Source of the DNA: Manganibacter manganicus
GTDB lineage: Bacteria > Pseudomonadota > Alphaproteobacteria > Rhizobiales > Rhizobiaceae
Direction: 5' to 3'
DNA length: 64,000 nucleotides
Assembly (NCBI RefSeq): GCF_002075885.1
Contig: NZ_MDET01000045.1
Coordinates: forward strand, 124,001-188,000
Positions 26,953 to 34,629 of the stretch are shown here, piece after piece. A program made the translations under genes and the position numbers. The notes beneath the pieces were generated by a model. It was not told the origin of the DNA. It did not search any database and saw only the letters and a program-made list of their open reading frames with translations. How positions within the stretch are numbered: the stretch's first letter is position 1; the number at the start of each line of letters is the position of its first letter.

Positions 26953-27459
26953 ATGGCCGAAGACAAGAACGAGCAGCCGAAGGCCGCAGCAGGTAACGGC
27001 AATGGCAACGACGCCCAGCCGACACTCAACATCCTGGCGCAATATGTGAAGGATCTCTCCTTCGAGAATCCCGGCGCGCCGAACTCGCTGCGCGGCCGTG
27101 ACCAGGCGCCCGGCATCGCCATCAACGTCAATGTCAACGCCAACCCGCTTTCCGACAACCAGTTCGACGTCGTGCTGACGCTAAACGCCAAGGCATCCGT
27201 CGAGAAGGACGTGCTGTTCAATGTCGAACTGGTCTATGGCGGCGTCTTCACCATCAGCGGCTTCCCGCAGGAGCACATGCTGCCGGTGTTGTTCATCGAA
27301 TGCCCGCGCCTGCTGTTTCCCTTTGCGCGCCAGATCATCGCCGAGGCGACCCGCAATGGCGGTTTCCCGCCGCTGATGCTCGATCCGATCGATTTCGCAC
27401 AGATGTTTCAGCAGAGAATGGCCGAGGATCAGGCGGCATCCAAGGTCAAGGTGAGCTGA
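26953..27459 (+). CDS. secB: Protein-export chaperone SecB
   Basis: This 168-residue cytosolic chaperone keeps precursor proteins unfolded and hands them to SecA. The conserved core includes KDLSFENPGAPNSL near residue 30-43, VELVYGGVFTI and CPRLLFPFARQIIAEATRNG. N- and C-terminal tails are of normal alphaproteobacterial length. The ATG follows an AAGGGAT ribosome site. It sits alone between fxsA and the convergent dnaQ, with a terminator shortly after the stop. Confidence 0.96.
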   Translation: MAEDKNEQPKAAAGNGNGNDAQPTLNILAQYVKDLSFENPGAPNSLRGRDQAPGIAINVNVNANPLSDNQFDVVLTLNAKASVEKDVLFNVELVYGGVFTISGFPQEHMLPVLFIECPRLLFPFARQIIAEATRNGGFPPLMLDPIDFAQMFQQRMAEDQAASKVKVS

Positions 27460-27486
27460 CCTCCCTCGGCATTGAAAATTCCGAAG

Positions 27487-27512
27487 AAGCCCGGCCACGC
27501 GCCGGGCTTTTG
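27487..27512 (+). terminator. Hairpin terminator between secB and dnaQ
   Basis: A nine-base-pair stem (AAGCCCGGC at 27487-27495, GCCGGGCTT at 27501-27509) has a five-base loop and is followed by TTTGTT. It lies between convergent secB and dnaQ and may serve both. Confidence 0.85.
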
Positions 27513-27522
27513 TTATGAAGTT

Positions 27523-28227
27523 CTATTCCGTGGAAAATGTCCGCCATAGCGCCTTTTCGCCGAGCGTTTCGACCATGGCGGCATGAGCGGCACGCTCGGC
27601 CTCGCTGAGACGCGGCGGCAAGGGCGTGGGCCTTGCAATGACGGTGATGTGGGCGGCTTCAACCGCATCGCCGTTTTGGCCGCCGGCACTTGCCGTATCC
27701 AATATGAGCGCGGCCTGCTTTCCGCCGACCAGTTCGATGTAAACTTCCGCGAGCAGCTCGGAGTCGAGCAACGCGCCATGCTTGGTGCGGTGCGCATTGT
27801 CGATGCCGTAGCGCCGGCACAATGCATCCAGCGAATTCGGCCCCATCGGGTGTTTGCGGCGCGCCAGCGCCAGCGTGTCCACGACCCATTCCTGCCCGAC
27901 CGCCGGATGGCCAAGGCGGGCGAACTCGGCGTTGATGAAGCCCATGTCGAAGCCGGCATTATGGGCAACCAGCTTGGCGCCATCGATGAAGGCGAGAAAT
28001 TCCTCGGCGATCTCCGCGAAGCCCGGCTTCCCGACCAGATGTTCGGCACTGATGCCATGCACGGCCTGAGCATCGACATTGATCGCGCGGCCCTGCGGGT
28101 TGATGTAATGGTGGAAGGTGCGGCCGGTGGGGAAACGGTTGACCATCTCGATACAGCCAAGCTCGATGATGCGATCTTCGCGCGCATCGAGGCCGGTGGT
28201 TTCAGTATCGAAAATGATTTCACGCAT
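27523..28227 (-). CDS. dnaQ: DNA polymerase III epsilon subunit (3'-5' proofreading exonuclease)
   Basis: The 234-residue DEDDh exonuclease proofreads for the replicative polymerase. ExoI motif FDTETTGLD is at residues 6-14, ExoII HNAGFDMGFI near 95-104, and ExoIII HGALLDSELL carries the catalytic His and Asp. The C-terminal region that binds the alpha subunit is shorter and Ala/Pro-rich. The ATG at 28227 (MREIIF) was chosen over an upstream frame to 28290 because the family starts directly with the exonuclease core. Its location near the origin beside coaE-aroE-maf is conserved in Rhizobiales; here an mscS gene lies between dnaQ and coaE. Confidence 0.95.
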   Translation of the reverse strand: MREIIFDTETTGLDAREDRIIELGCIEMVNRFPTGRTFHHYINPQGRAINVDAQAVHGISAEHLVGKPGFAEIAEEFLAFIDGAKLVAHNAGFDMGFINAEFARLGHPAVGQEWVVDTLALARRKHPMGPNSLDALCRRYGIDNAHRTKHGALLDSELLAEVYIELVGGKQAALILDTASAGGQNGDAVEAAHITVIARPTPLPPRLSEAERAAHAAMVETLGEKALWRTFSTE

Positions 28228-28302
28228 CGATTCGCTCCGTTCTGCGAAAGTGGCGGTTTGCGCCTCCATCGGCAAGGCTTTCCAGATCAAACATCTGGCT
28301 GC

Positions 28303-29454
28303 TCAGGCGCTCTGCGGCGATTCGGCCAGCCCTTGAAGAAACGGCTCTGGCGTCGGCCCTGATTTCTGGAAACTCAGGCCGTCCGGCATGTGAACGGTAG
28401 AAGTCGGGACGGCCAGTTCGCCACCATGCGCGCGCACAATGTTGCCGATCTTCAAAAGAATATCCTCCTTGATCGACATGTACTCATTGTAATCCGTGGT
28501 TTGCGTGAAGGCATACAGGAACATTTTCAGCGCGAAATCGCCATAGGAATCCATCTGGAAGACAAAGAAGTCGTGCTCGATACCCGGATGCTCGGAAAGC
28601 AGTTTGTTGGCGTCGGCAACGATGGCCGGCACCTTGTCGATATCGCGATAGCGCAGGTGCAGATATTCCTGAATGCGGCGCGCGGTCATGCGCGAATGGT
28701 TAATCAGGACCGCGGTATTGAACATCGCGTTCGGCACGTAGAACGGCCGGCGATCGAATCCCATAACGCGGGTGGCGCGCCAGCCGATCGACTGCACCTC
28801 GCCCATGACCTCCGTGCCGGGCATGATGATCCACTCCCCGACCTTGAAAGGCCGGCTGGCGTAGATCGTCAAGCCGCCGAACAGATTGGCGACGAGCCCC
28901 TGGGCGGCGAAACCGATCGCGATGCCGCCAATGCCGCCGAACGCGAGAAGACCGGAAATCGAAAACCCAAGCGACTGCATGGCCACCAGAATTGCCGTGA
29001 TGATGATGGCGGCGCGTATAAGCTTGCCAATCGCGTCGATGGCGGTCGGGTCGATATCCTGGCCCTTGTTCTTGGCGCGGGCCTGAAATCCAATCTCCAT
29101 CCTGCCGACGGCGCGCAACAGGAACCATACGACCAATGCAATAACCGCCAGATCGCGCGCAGGGGGGAAAAAACCAGACAGCAGCGTGAAACCGCCATCG
29201 CGGGTCAGAAAGCCGACCGCCAGCGTCAGGCCAACAATCCAGATAACGCCGTGAACGGGTGGGTTAAGCGATTCCAGAATGGCGTTTCGCCATATATTCC
29301 CAGCCGATGCTTCCCTATTGATGAAGGGAACAAGAATCCTGTCCACGATCTTGTTAAGTATAAGGACCGCCAGAATAACCAGAAAAGCGAATCCAATATT
29401 TGTCCATAGGGCGTAATGGTCTCCCATCCATGCTTGCAGATCAGTTAAATTCAT
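28303..29454 (-). CDS. mscS: MscS-family mechanosensitive ion channel
   Basis: This 383-residue small-conductance mechanosensitive channel has N-terminal membrane helices (NIGFAFLVILAVLILNKIV, then helices near 70-90, 95-115 and 140-160). The pore helix region is GLLAFGGIGGIAIGFAAQGL near 165-184, and the beta domain (PFKVGEWIIMPG, GEVQSIGWRATRV) follows. Such channels open during osmotic downshift and release solutes. The length is close to the 280-400 residue class with one or two extra N-terminal helices. It is separated by 75 bases from dnaQ and by 150 bases from coaE; the latter gap holds only a degenerate palindromic stretch near 29545-29590. Confidence 0.92.
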   Translation of the reverse strand: MNLTDLQAWMGDHYALWTNIGFAFLVILAVLILNKIVDRILVPFINREASAGNIWRNAILESLNPPVHGVIWIVGLTLAVGFLTRDGGFTLLSGFFPPARDLAVIALVVWFLLRAVGRMEIGFQARAKNKGQDIDPTAIDAIGKLIRAAIIITAILVAMQSLGFSISGLLAFGGIGGIAIGFAAQGLVANLFGGLTIYASRPFKVGEWIIMPGTEVMGEVQSIGWRATRVMGFDRRPFYVPNAMFNTAVLINHSRMTARRIQEYLHLRYRDIDKVPAIVADANKLLSEHPGIEHDFFVFQMDSYGDFALKMFLYAFTQTTDYNEYMSIKEDILLKIGNIVRAHGGELAVPTSTVHMPDGLSFQKSGPTPEPFLQGLAESPQSA

Positions 29455-29604
29455 CTGGAACGCGTCTCTTGTCTATCTTCTCAAAAGGCATGACTGAAGC
29501 ATCGGCTCGGATGGGTCAAGAGCGGCCTTCCATGCCGAACTTTCGATGATCGCATGAAACCGGTTCCGTTTTGCAATAGAACGTGTGAGGCGTCACCGCG
29601 CCGA

Positions 29605-30189
29605 CTAGGCCTTCGACAGCTTCGCAATGACGCGGCTGACGGCAGCGCGCGTCTCGTCAAAACTGCCGCTTGTGTCGATGACGAAATCGGCCTGCCGGCG
29701 CTTTTCGGCATCCGGCACTTGGCACGCCAGAATGTGTTGGAATTTTTCTTCCGTCATGCCCGGCCGGGCGAGAACACGCTGACGCTGGATTTCCGCCGGG
29801 GCGCTGACCACGACAATCTTGTCAACGCGGTCGCGTCCGCCGGTTTCAAACAGGAGCGGGATATCCAGAACCGCCAGTGCCGTGCCGGCTGCGCGTTGCG
29901 CTGCCAAAAACGCATCGGCATCGGCGCGCACCAGAGGATGAACGATGGCTTCCAGTCTTTTCAGAGCCGCCGGGTCACCGAGCACGGAACGGGCAAGTGC
30001 CTGACGGTCCACCACCCCGTCTGTGACAGTGCCCGGAAACGCCGCCTCGATCAGCGGTGCGGCCTTTTCGGCATAGAGCCGGTGTACCGCCTCGTCGGAA
30101 TCATGCACCGGCACGCCGGCATCGGCAAACATCGTACCGACGGTGGATTTGCCCATGCCGATCGAGCCGGTGAGGCCAATCACGATCAT
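29605..30189 (-). CDS. coaE: Dephospho-CoA kinase
   Basis: The 194-residue enzyme carries out the last step of coenzyme A synthesis: ATP-dependent phosphorylation of dephospho-CoA at the 3'-hydroxyl. The P-loop GLTGSIGMGKSTV is at residues 5-17. The downstream motifs DSDEAVHRLY and DIPLLFETGG bind the substrate. The ATG overlaps the aroE stop by four bases, so it is translationally coupled in the maf-aroE-coaE operon, which is conserved near rhizobial origins. Confidence 0.95.
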   Translation of the reverse strand: MIVIGLTGSIGMGKSTVGTMFADAGVPVHDSDEAVHRLYAEKAAPLIEAAFPGTVTDGVVDRQALARSVLGDPAALKRLEAIVHPLVRADADAFLAAQRAAGTALAVLDIPLLFETGGRDRVDKIVVVSAPAEIQRQRVLARPGMTEEKFQHILACQVPDAEKRRQADFVIDTSGSFDETRAAVSRVIAKLSKA

Positions 30190-31037
30190 GCGGCACCGCC
30201 AAGATCGGCAACGATCAGGGCGCGCAATTCTGCCGTGACCTGAGGCCGGTGGCCAAACCAGCGCTCAAAACCGGGAACGGCCTGATGCAGCAGCATGCCG
30301 AGCCCGTCCACCGTCTTCAGGCCACGACGGCGAGCAGCAGCGAGCAGCGGCGTTTCGAGCGGCACATAGACGATGTCGGTGACCAGCGCGTGAGCCGGCA
30401 GGAGCGCCGGATCGGCAGGCAAGTCTCCGCCTCCCTCCTTGCCCTGCATACCGAGCGAGGTGGTGTTGACGAGCAGGCCGGCATCCCCGAGCAGGTCGGC
30501 AAGCGCGCCTGACGCATGTGCGGAGATGCCCGCGCCGAAGCGCGCGGCCAGGCTTTCGGCGCGGGCAAGCGTGCGGTTGGCGATGCGGATGTCGGCCACG
30601 CCGCGTGCTTTCAGCGCATGCACGACGGCGCGCGCCGCACCGCCGGCGCCAAGCACCACGGCAGGGCCGTTGGCCGCCCAACCGGGTGCCCGCGCATCGA
30701 GATTGGCGGCGAACCCATAGGCGTCGGTGTTGCCGCCGCACAGGATACCATCCTCGAACCACAGCGTATTGATCGCGCCGATGGCCTCGGCCGCTTCATC
30801 GCAACGGCCGACAGCGGCAAACGCCGCTTCCTTGTGAGGGATAGTGACATTGCCGCCGGCAAAGCCACATTCGGCAAGACTCGACAGGAACGCGCCAAGG
30901 TCCTGCGGCGCGACGTCGATGGCCCGGTAGGAACCGTCGAGCCCAAGGGTTTTCAGCCAATGGCCATGGATCATCGGCGAACGCGAATGCGCGATCGGAT
31001 GACCGATGACAAAAGCTCTCCTCGCAACCTCAGCCAT
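30186..31037 (-). CDS. aroE: Shikimate dehydrogenase (NADP)
   Basis: This 283-residue enzyme of the aromatic amino acid pathway reduces 3-dehydroshikimate to shikimate. The substrate site HSRSPMIHGHWL is near the N-terminus, NVTIPHKEAAF holds the catalytic Lys, and GAGGAARAVVHAL is the NADP-binding loop. The ATG at 31037 (MAEVARR) overlaps the maf stop by eight bases. A second in-frame ATG at 31049 would add four residues, and either is possible. It overlaps coaE by four bases at its 3' end. Confidence 0.95.
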   Translation of the reverse strand: MAEVARRAFVIGHPIAHSRSPMIHGHWLKTLGLDGSYRAIDVAPQDLGAFLSSLAECGFAGGNVTIPHKEAAFAAVGRCDEAAEAIGAINTLWFEDGILCGGNTDAYGFAANLDARAPGWAANGPAVVLGAGGAARAVVHALKARGVADIRIANRTLARAESLAARFGAGISAHASGALADLLGDAGLLVNTTSLGMQGKEGGGDLPADPALLPAHALVTDIVYVPLETPLLAAARRRGLKTVDGLGMLLHQAVPGFERWFGHRPQVTAELRALIVADLGGAA

Positions 31038-31629
31038 CGATGGCCCCACACCGTCGCAGTTCTACAAGCAACGGCAGCAGCGGCAGGCCGACAATGGTAA
31101 AATAGTCGCCTTCGATTTTCTCGAAGAGCTGGATACCCTCACCCTCGATCTGATACGCGCCGACGCTTTGCAGGGCTCGTTCGCCGACCCGTGCCAGATG
31201 GCGCCCGATGAAGGCGGGATCGAGCTTGCGCATGGTGAGGTTTGCGATGCCGACATGACGCCACAACACCTTGCCGTCGCGCGCCAGCACGGCCGCGCTG
31301 TTCAACTGATGCGTTTTGCCCGACAGCGCCAGCAGATGGCGGCGCGCACCCTCCATATCGGCGGGCTTGTGAAAGATTTCGTCGCCGAGAGACAATGTCT
31401 GGTCGCAGCCGAGAACCAGTGCGCCGGGCTTGCGTGTGCTGACATTTACGGCTTTGGCTTCGGCCAGCACCAAGGCGACATCCTCCGGCGAGGCGCCGCT
31501 ATTCTTGAGCGGCGCTTCCAGTGTTCGCTCATCGAGTTCGGCCGGAACCGTCTCCACGGCAATACCGGCATCGATCAGGATCGCCTTGCGGAACGGACTG
31601 GCGGAGGCAAGAATAATTTTTTCGGTCAT
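31030..31629 (-). CDS. maf: Maf family nucleoside-triphosphate pyrophosphatase
   Basis: The 199-residue Maf-like house-cleaning enzyme hydrolyses non-canonical or modified nucleoside triphosphates to monophosphates. The N-terminal signature LASASPFRKAIL and the central GCDQTLSLG are diagnostic. The ATG at 31629 has GAGGG eight bases upstream; an extension to 31758 has no resemblance to the family and was discarded. It heads the minus-strand maf-aroE-coaE operon, downstream of ppsR on the same strand. Confidence 0.93.
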   Translation of the reverse strand: MTEKIILASASPFRKAILIDAGIAVETVPAELDERTLEAPLKNSGASPEDVALVLAEAKAVNVSTRKPGALVLGCDQTLSLGDEIFHKPADMEGARRHLLALSGKTHQLNSAAVLARDGKVLWRHVGIANLTMRKLDPAFIGRHLARVGERALQSVGAYQIEGEGIQLFEKIEGDYFTIVGLPLLPLLVELRRCGAIDG

Positions 31630-31690
31630 TGTCCAATCCCTCTTTCTCGTCGCTATAGCATGATGCGGGATGGCGGAAAGGGAAAGCGTC

Positions 31691-32512
31691 CTACCTTCCC
31701 TTACCGCGCAAGGCCAGGATCGCGGCAGCCGTCTCCTCGATCGAACGGCGGCTGACATCGATCATCGGCCAACCGTAACGCGTGCAGATCTGGCGGGCAT
31801 AGGCGAGTTCCTCGGTGATCGTCGCCCGATCCACATAGTCGGCGGATTCGTAATTCGTCGTTGCGCCCAGAATGCGGTTCTGGCGGACATGCGAAATCCG
31901 CTCGATCGTCGCGATCAGACCGACGATCAATGGTGCTTTGGCATCGACCAGCACCTGTGGTACCGGCACACCGAGTACGATCGGGATATTGGCGGTCTTG
32001 ATGCCGCGATTGGCAAGATAGATGCTGGTCGGCGTCTTGGAGGTGCGTGAAATGCCGATCAGCACGATATCGGCATCATCCATATTGGCGGGCAACTGGC
32101 CGTCATCATGCTCCATGGTGAAATTCAGCGCATCGATGCGGCGGAAATAATCGGCATCCAGCACATGCTGCGCGCCAACACGCCGGCCGGCCGGCGTGCC
32201 GAGATAGGATTGGAACACGCCAAGCACCGGCTCCAGAACCGAGACGCAAGGCAGGCCCATGGCCGCGCTGCGCTCGTCGATGCTGCGCGCCAATTGCTGA
32301 TCGACCACCGTGTAGAGGATGATGCCAGGCTCTTCCTCGATGTCCTCGAACACCTTCATGAGTTGTTTGTCGTTACGCACCAGCGGATACATATGCTCGA
32401 TCGCGCGTGCATCCTTGTATTGGGCTGCGGCAGCCCTTCCGGCCGCCAGCAGGGTCTCGCCAGTGGCATCCGAAATCAGGTGCAGATGAAAGAAGCTCTG
32501 GGGTTTGTTCAC
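31691..32512 (-). CDS. Pyruvate,phosphate dikinase regulatory protein family (DUF299/PPSR)
   Basis: The 273-residue bifunctional kinase/pyrophosphorylase family regulates PPDK or PEP synthase by reversible threonine phosphorylation. The ADP-binding segment GISRTSKTPTSIYLANRG near residues 153-170 and the N-terminal HLHLISDATGET are diagnostic. The start is a GTG at the left edge of the putative origin; a DnaA-box-like TTGTTCACA overlaps this start codon. This gene (called RP001 in older literature) flanks oriC opposite hemE in many alphaproteobacteria. Its target dikinase gene is not in the window. Confidence 0.92.
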   Translation of the reverse strand: MNKPQSFFHLHLISDATGETLLAAGRAAAAQYKDARAIEHMYPLVRNDKQLMKVFEDIEEEPGIILYTVVDQQLARSIDERSAAMGLPCVSVLEPVLGVFQSYLGTPAGRRVGAQHVLDADYFRRIDALNFTMEHDDGQLPANMDDADIVLIGISRTSKTPTSIYLANRGIKTANIPIVLGVPVPQVLVDAKAPLIVGLIATIERISHVRQNRILGATTNYESADYVDRATITEELAYARQICTRYGWPMIDVSRRSIEETAAAILALRGKGR

Positions 32513-32529
32513 AGGATCTGTGGGCTTTC

Positions 32530-32538
32530 TGTGGGTAA
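32530..32538 (-). promoter_or_regulatory. DnaA-box-like site
   Basis: TGTGGGTAA, the complement of TTACCCACA, differs at one base from the TTATCCACA consensus. It lies in the putative origin, 18 bases from the PPSR start. Confidence 0.55.
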
Positions 32539-32597
32539 ATGTGGGCAGCCGGACTGGAAGCGGTTACCGGTTCGGCACGACTGTATCAGATGCCGAC

Positions 32598-32606
32598 TTG
32601 TCCACA
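32598..32606 (+). promoter_or_regulatory. DnaA-box-like site
   Basis: TTGTCCACA differs at one base from TTATCCACA. It is located centrally in the left half of the putative oriC. Confidence 0.6.
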
Positions 32607-32832
32607 ATTCATGCCGCTGTCCGTTTGTTTTCCAACTTGGGGAAAAGAACGGGGAAGACATAGATCATTATGCCAAAACCCACAGGCGAGGTTTTCTCGG
32701 TTCGATCTGAAATCATTGAATCGGCAAAGTGAATTCCATCCATCCACAAATTCCCGAACAGGGTTCACCGCTATACGCGACATTATGGTGGCTGGCCTTT
32801 TCCGGCACAGCATTGGACAAACGACAATCACC

Positions 32833-32864
32833 GATTCCAACAGACTCTTAGAATCAAAAGACTC
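32833..32864. promoter_or_regulatory. Four GANTC CcrM methylation sites in 32 bases of oriC
   Basis: GATTC (32833-32837), GACTC (32843-32847), GAATC (32851-32855) and GACTC (32860-32864) follow one another at 8-10 base steps beside the AT-rich stretch next to hemE. GANTC is the CcrM recognition sequence, and methylation state at origins reports replication in alphaproteobacteria. One further site lies at 32718-32722. Confidence 0.75.
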
Positions 32865-32913
32865 TTTTCTAAAAGATATTTGATTATTTATAGTTGTTCG
32901 AAGGCGAGAAAAA

Positions 32914-33942
32914 ATGGCTGAAACGCAATCCATGCTGAGGGCGCTGAGAGGCGAAGCGGTGTTTCCACCCCCGCTCTGGATGATGCGCCAGGCGGGGCGT
33001 TATCTGCCTGAATATCGCGAGTTGCGCCGCAAAGCGGGCAGTTTCCTGGACCTTTGCTACAATCCGGATTTCGCGACTGAAGTGACTATGCAGCCGATCA
33101 GGCGGTTCGGCTTCGACGCTTCCATCCTGTTTTCCGATATTCTGGTCGTGCCGCATGCGCTTGGCCGCGACCTGAACTTCGAGGAGGGCCGTGGCCCGGT
33201 CCTTACGCCCATCACGGCAAGCGAAATAGCGGCACTGAACACGGAAACGTTTCACGTGAATCTGGCGTCGGTTTATGAAACCGTGCGCCGGCTGCGCGAA
33301 AAACTGCCGGCCGAAACCACGCTGATCGGCTTTTGCGGCGCGCCCTGGACGGTGGCAACCTACATGATTGCCGGCCATGGCACGCCCGATCAGGCGCCAG
33401 CGCGGCTGTTTGCGTACCGCGAGCCGGAAGCGTTTCGCAAACTGCTCAGTATTCTGGCCGAGCAATCGGCGGCCTATCTGATCCGGCAGATCGAGGCCGG
33501 TGCCGATGTGGTGCAGATTTTCGATAGCTGGTCCGGTGTGCTGGACGAGGCTTCCTTTCAGGCCTATTGCGTCGAACCGGTCGCCGAGATCGTGCGGCGC
33601 GTGCATGCGGCGCATCCAGGGGTGCCGGTCATCGGCTTTCCGAAAGGCGCCGGCGCCAATTACGCCAGCTATCGCGAGCGGACCGGGGTGCAGGGGCTGG
33701 GGCTCGATTGGTCCGTGCCGCTTTCGCAGGTGCTTGCCTTGCAGCAGGGTGGCGCGGTGCAGGGTAATCTCGATCCGCTGCGACTCGTTGCCGGCGGCAA
33801 GGCGCTACACGAGGGCGTGGACAGGATTTTGAGGACGCTGGGCCAAGGCCCGCTGGTGTTCAATCTAGGGCATGGCATTATTCCGGAAACGCCGATCGCC
33901 CATGTCGAGGAAATGGTCAGACTGGTGAGGAACGCGGCATGA
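32914..33942 (+). CDS. hemE: Uroporphyrinogen III decarboxylase
   Basis: The 342-residue enzyme of haem synthesis removes the four acetate carboxyls of uroporphyrinogen III to give coproporphyrinogen III. The N-terminal signature PPLWMMRQAGRYLPEYRELR and the internal GFCGAPWTVATYMI are diagnostic. The length matches the family. It starts with ATG after a weak GAAGGCGAG site and overlaps hemJ by four bases. It borders oriC, as in Caulobacter and rhizobia. A parS-like palindrome with three mismatches lies inside the gene at 33248-33263. Confidence 0.96.
   Translation: MAETQSMLRALRGEAVFPPPLWMMRQAGRYLPEYRELRRKAGSFLDLCYNPDFATEVTMQPIRRFGFDASILFSDILVVPHALGRDLNFEEGRGPVLTPITASEIAALNTETFHVNLASVYETVRRLREKLPAETTLIGFCGAPWTVATYMIAGHGTPDQAPARLFAYREPEAFRKLLSILAEQSAAYLIRQIEAGADVVQIFDSWSGVLDEASFQAYCVEPVAEIVRRVHAAHPGVPVIGFPKGAGANYASYRERTGVQGLGLDWSVPLSQVLALQQGGAVQGNLDPLRLVAGGKALHEGVDRILRTLGQGPLVFNLGHGIIPETPIAHVEEMVRLVRNAA
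33248..33263. other. parS: Weak parS-like site inside hemE
   Basis: The 16-mer around TTTCACGTGAA matches the parS consensus TGTTTCACGTGAAACA at 13 of 16 positions. It is embedded in coding sequence, 0.3 kb from oriC. It may be a degenerate ParB site or chance. Confidence 0.4.
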
Positions 33943-34481
33943 CGGCGACGGGAAACGCCAACCAGAACAGCGGCGCGATCGCTATGAAGCGCGCGGCCAT
34001 CGCCATTGGCGTCTTTCTCGTTCTGACGGCGCTGCTGTTTTTGTTCGGCACGGATAGTTTCTATCCCTGGGCCAAGGCGATCCATGTGATCGCTGTCATC
34101 TCATGGATGGCCGGCATGCTCTATCTGCCGCGGCTGTTCGTCTATCATGTCGAGGCCGAAAAAGGGTCGGTTCAGTCCGAGACGTTCAAGGTGATGGAGC
34201 GGCGGCTTTTGCGCGGCATCATCAACCCGGCGATGATCGTCACCTGGGTTTTCGGGCTATGGCTTGCCTGGAAAGGCTTCGGCTTCCAGGGTGGTTGGCT
34301 GCACGCCAAGATCGCGCTGGTCATCGTCATGTCGGCGATTCATGGCTATCTGTCGGCTTCAGTGCGGAAGTTTTCCGAAGATCGCAATGAAAAGCCCGCA
34401 CGACACTGGCGCATCGTCAATGAAATTCCCACATTGCTGATGATCGCGATCGTCATTCTGGTCATCGTCAAGCCGTTCTGA
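33939..34481 (+). CDS. hemJ: Protoporphyrinogen oxidase HemJ
   Basis: The 180-residue membrane protein of the HemJ (UPF0093) family oxidises protoporphyrinogen IX to protoporphyrin IX in most alphaproteobacteria. Four helices are visible: IAIGVFLVLTALLFLFG, IHVIAVISWMAGMLYL, MIVTWVFGLWLAW and TLLMIAIVILVIVKPF. The conserved His in AIHVIAVISWMAGMLYLPRLFVYH and the Arg/Lys loop are present. The first 15 residues are poorly conserved, and a start at the Met near residue 16 is possible. It overlaps hemE by four bases, forming a two-gene haem operon. Confidence 0.92.
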   Translation: MTATGNANQNSGAIAMKRAAIAIGVFLVLTALLFLFGTDSFYPWAKAIHVIAVISWMAGMLYLPRLFVYHVEAEKGSVQSETFKVMERRLLRGIINPAMIVTWVFGLWLAWKGFGFQGGWLHAKIALVIVMSAIHGYLSASVRKFSEDRNEKPARHWRIVNEIPTLLMIAIVILVIVKPF

Positions 34482-34629
34482 TCCTGAAATCGTCGCTTGC
34501 GCTTTCGATGAGCCGGCGCTACACAACGGGTCTTCCTTTCGCCATGCGCCGCCTATCTTGTTTCGGCCGCGCGGGCATTCATCGCATTCAGTCGATTATT
34601 TTTCCCCCGCTCATGCCCAGAGTCCATCC

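Larger units (their letters stand above)
32513..32913. other. oriC: Chromosomal replication origin (oriC) region
   Basis: This 401-base gene-free stretch lies between the DUF299/PPSR gene and hemE, the position of oriC in Caulobacter and many other alphaproteobacteria. It contains single-mismatch DnaA-box-like sites (TTATCCACA as reference) at 32530-32538 and 32598-32606. Weaker ones are CCATCCACA at 32740-32748 and AAACCCACA at 32676-32684. A cluster of CcrM sites lies at 32833-32864 and an AT-rich stretch at about 32848-32900 could melt. Genes to the left read mostly leftward and genes to the right mostly rightward, as expected for replichores leaving an origin. Function is inferred; no marker-frequency data exist here. 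Confidence 0.82.
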
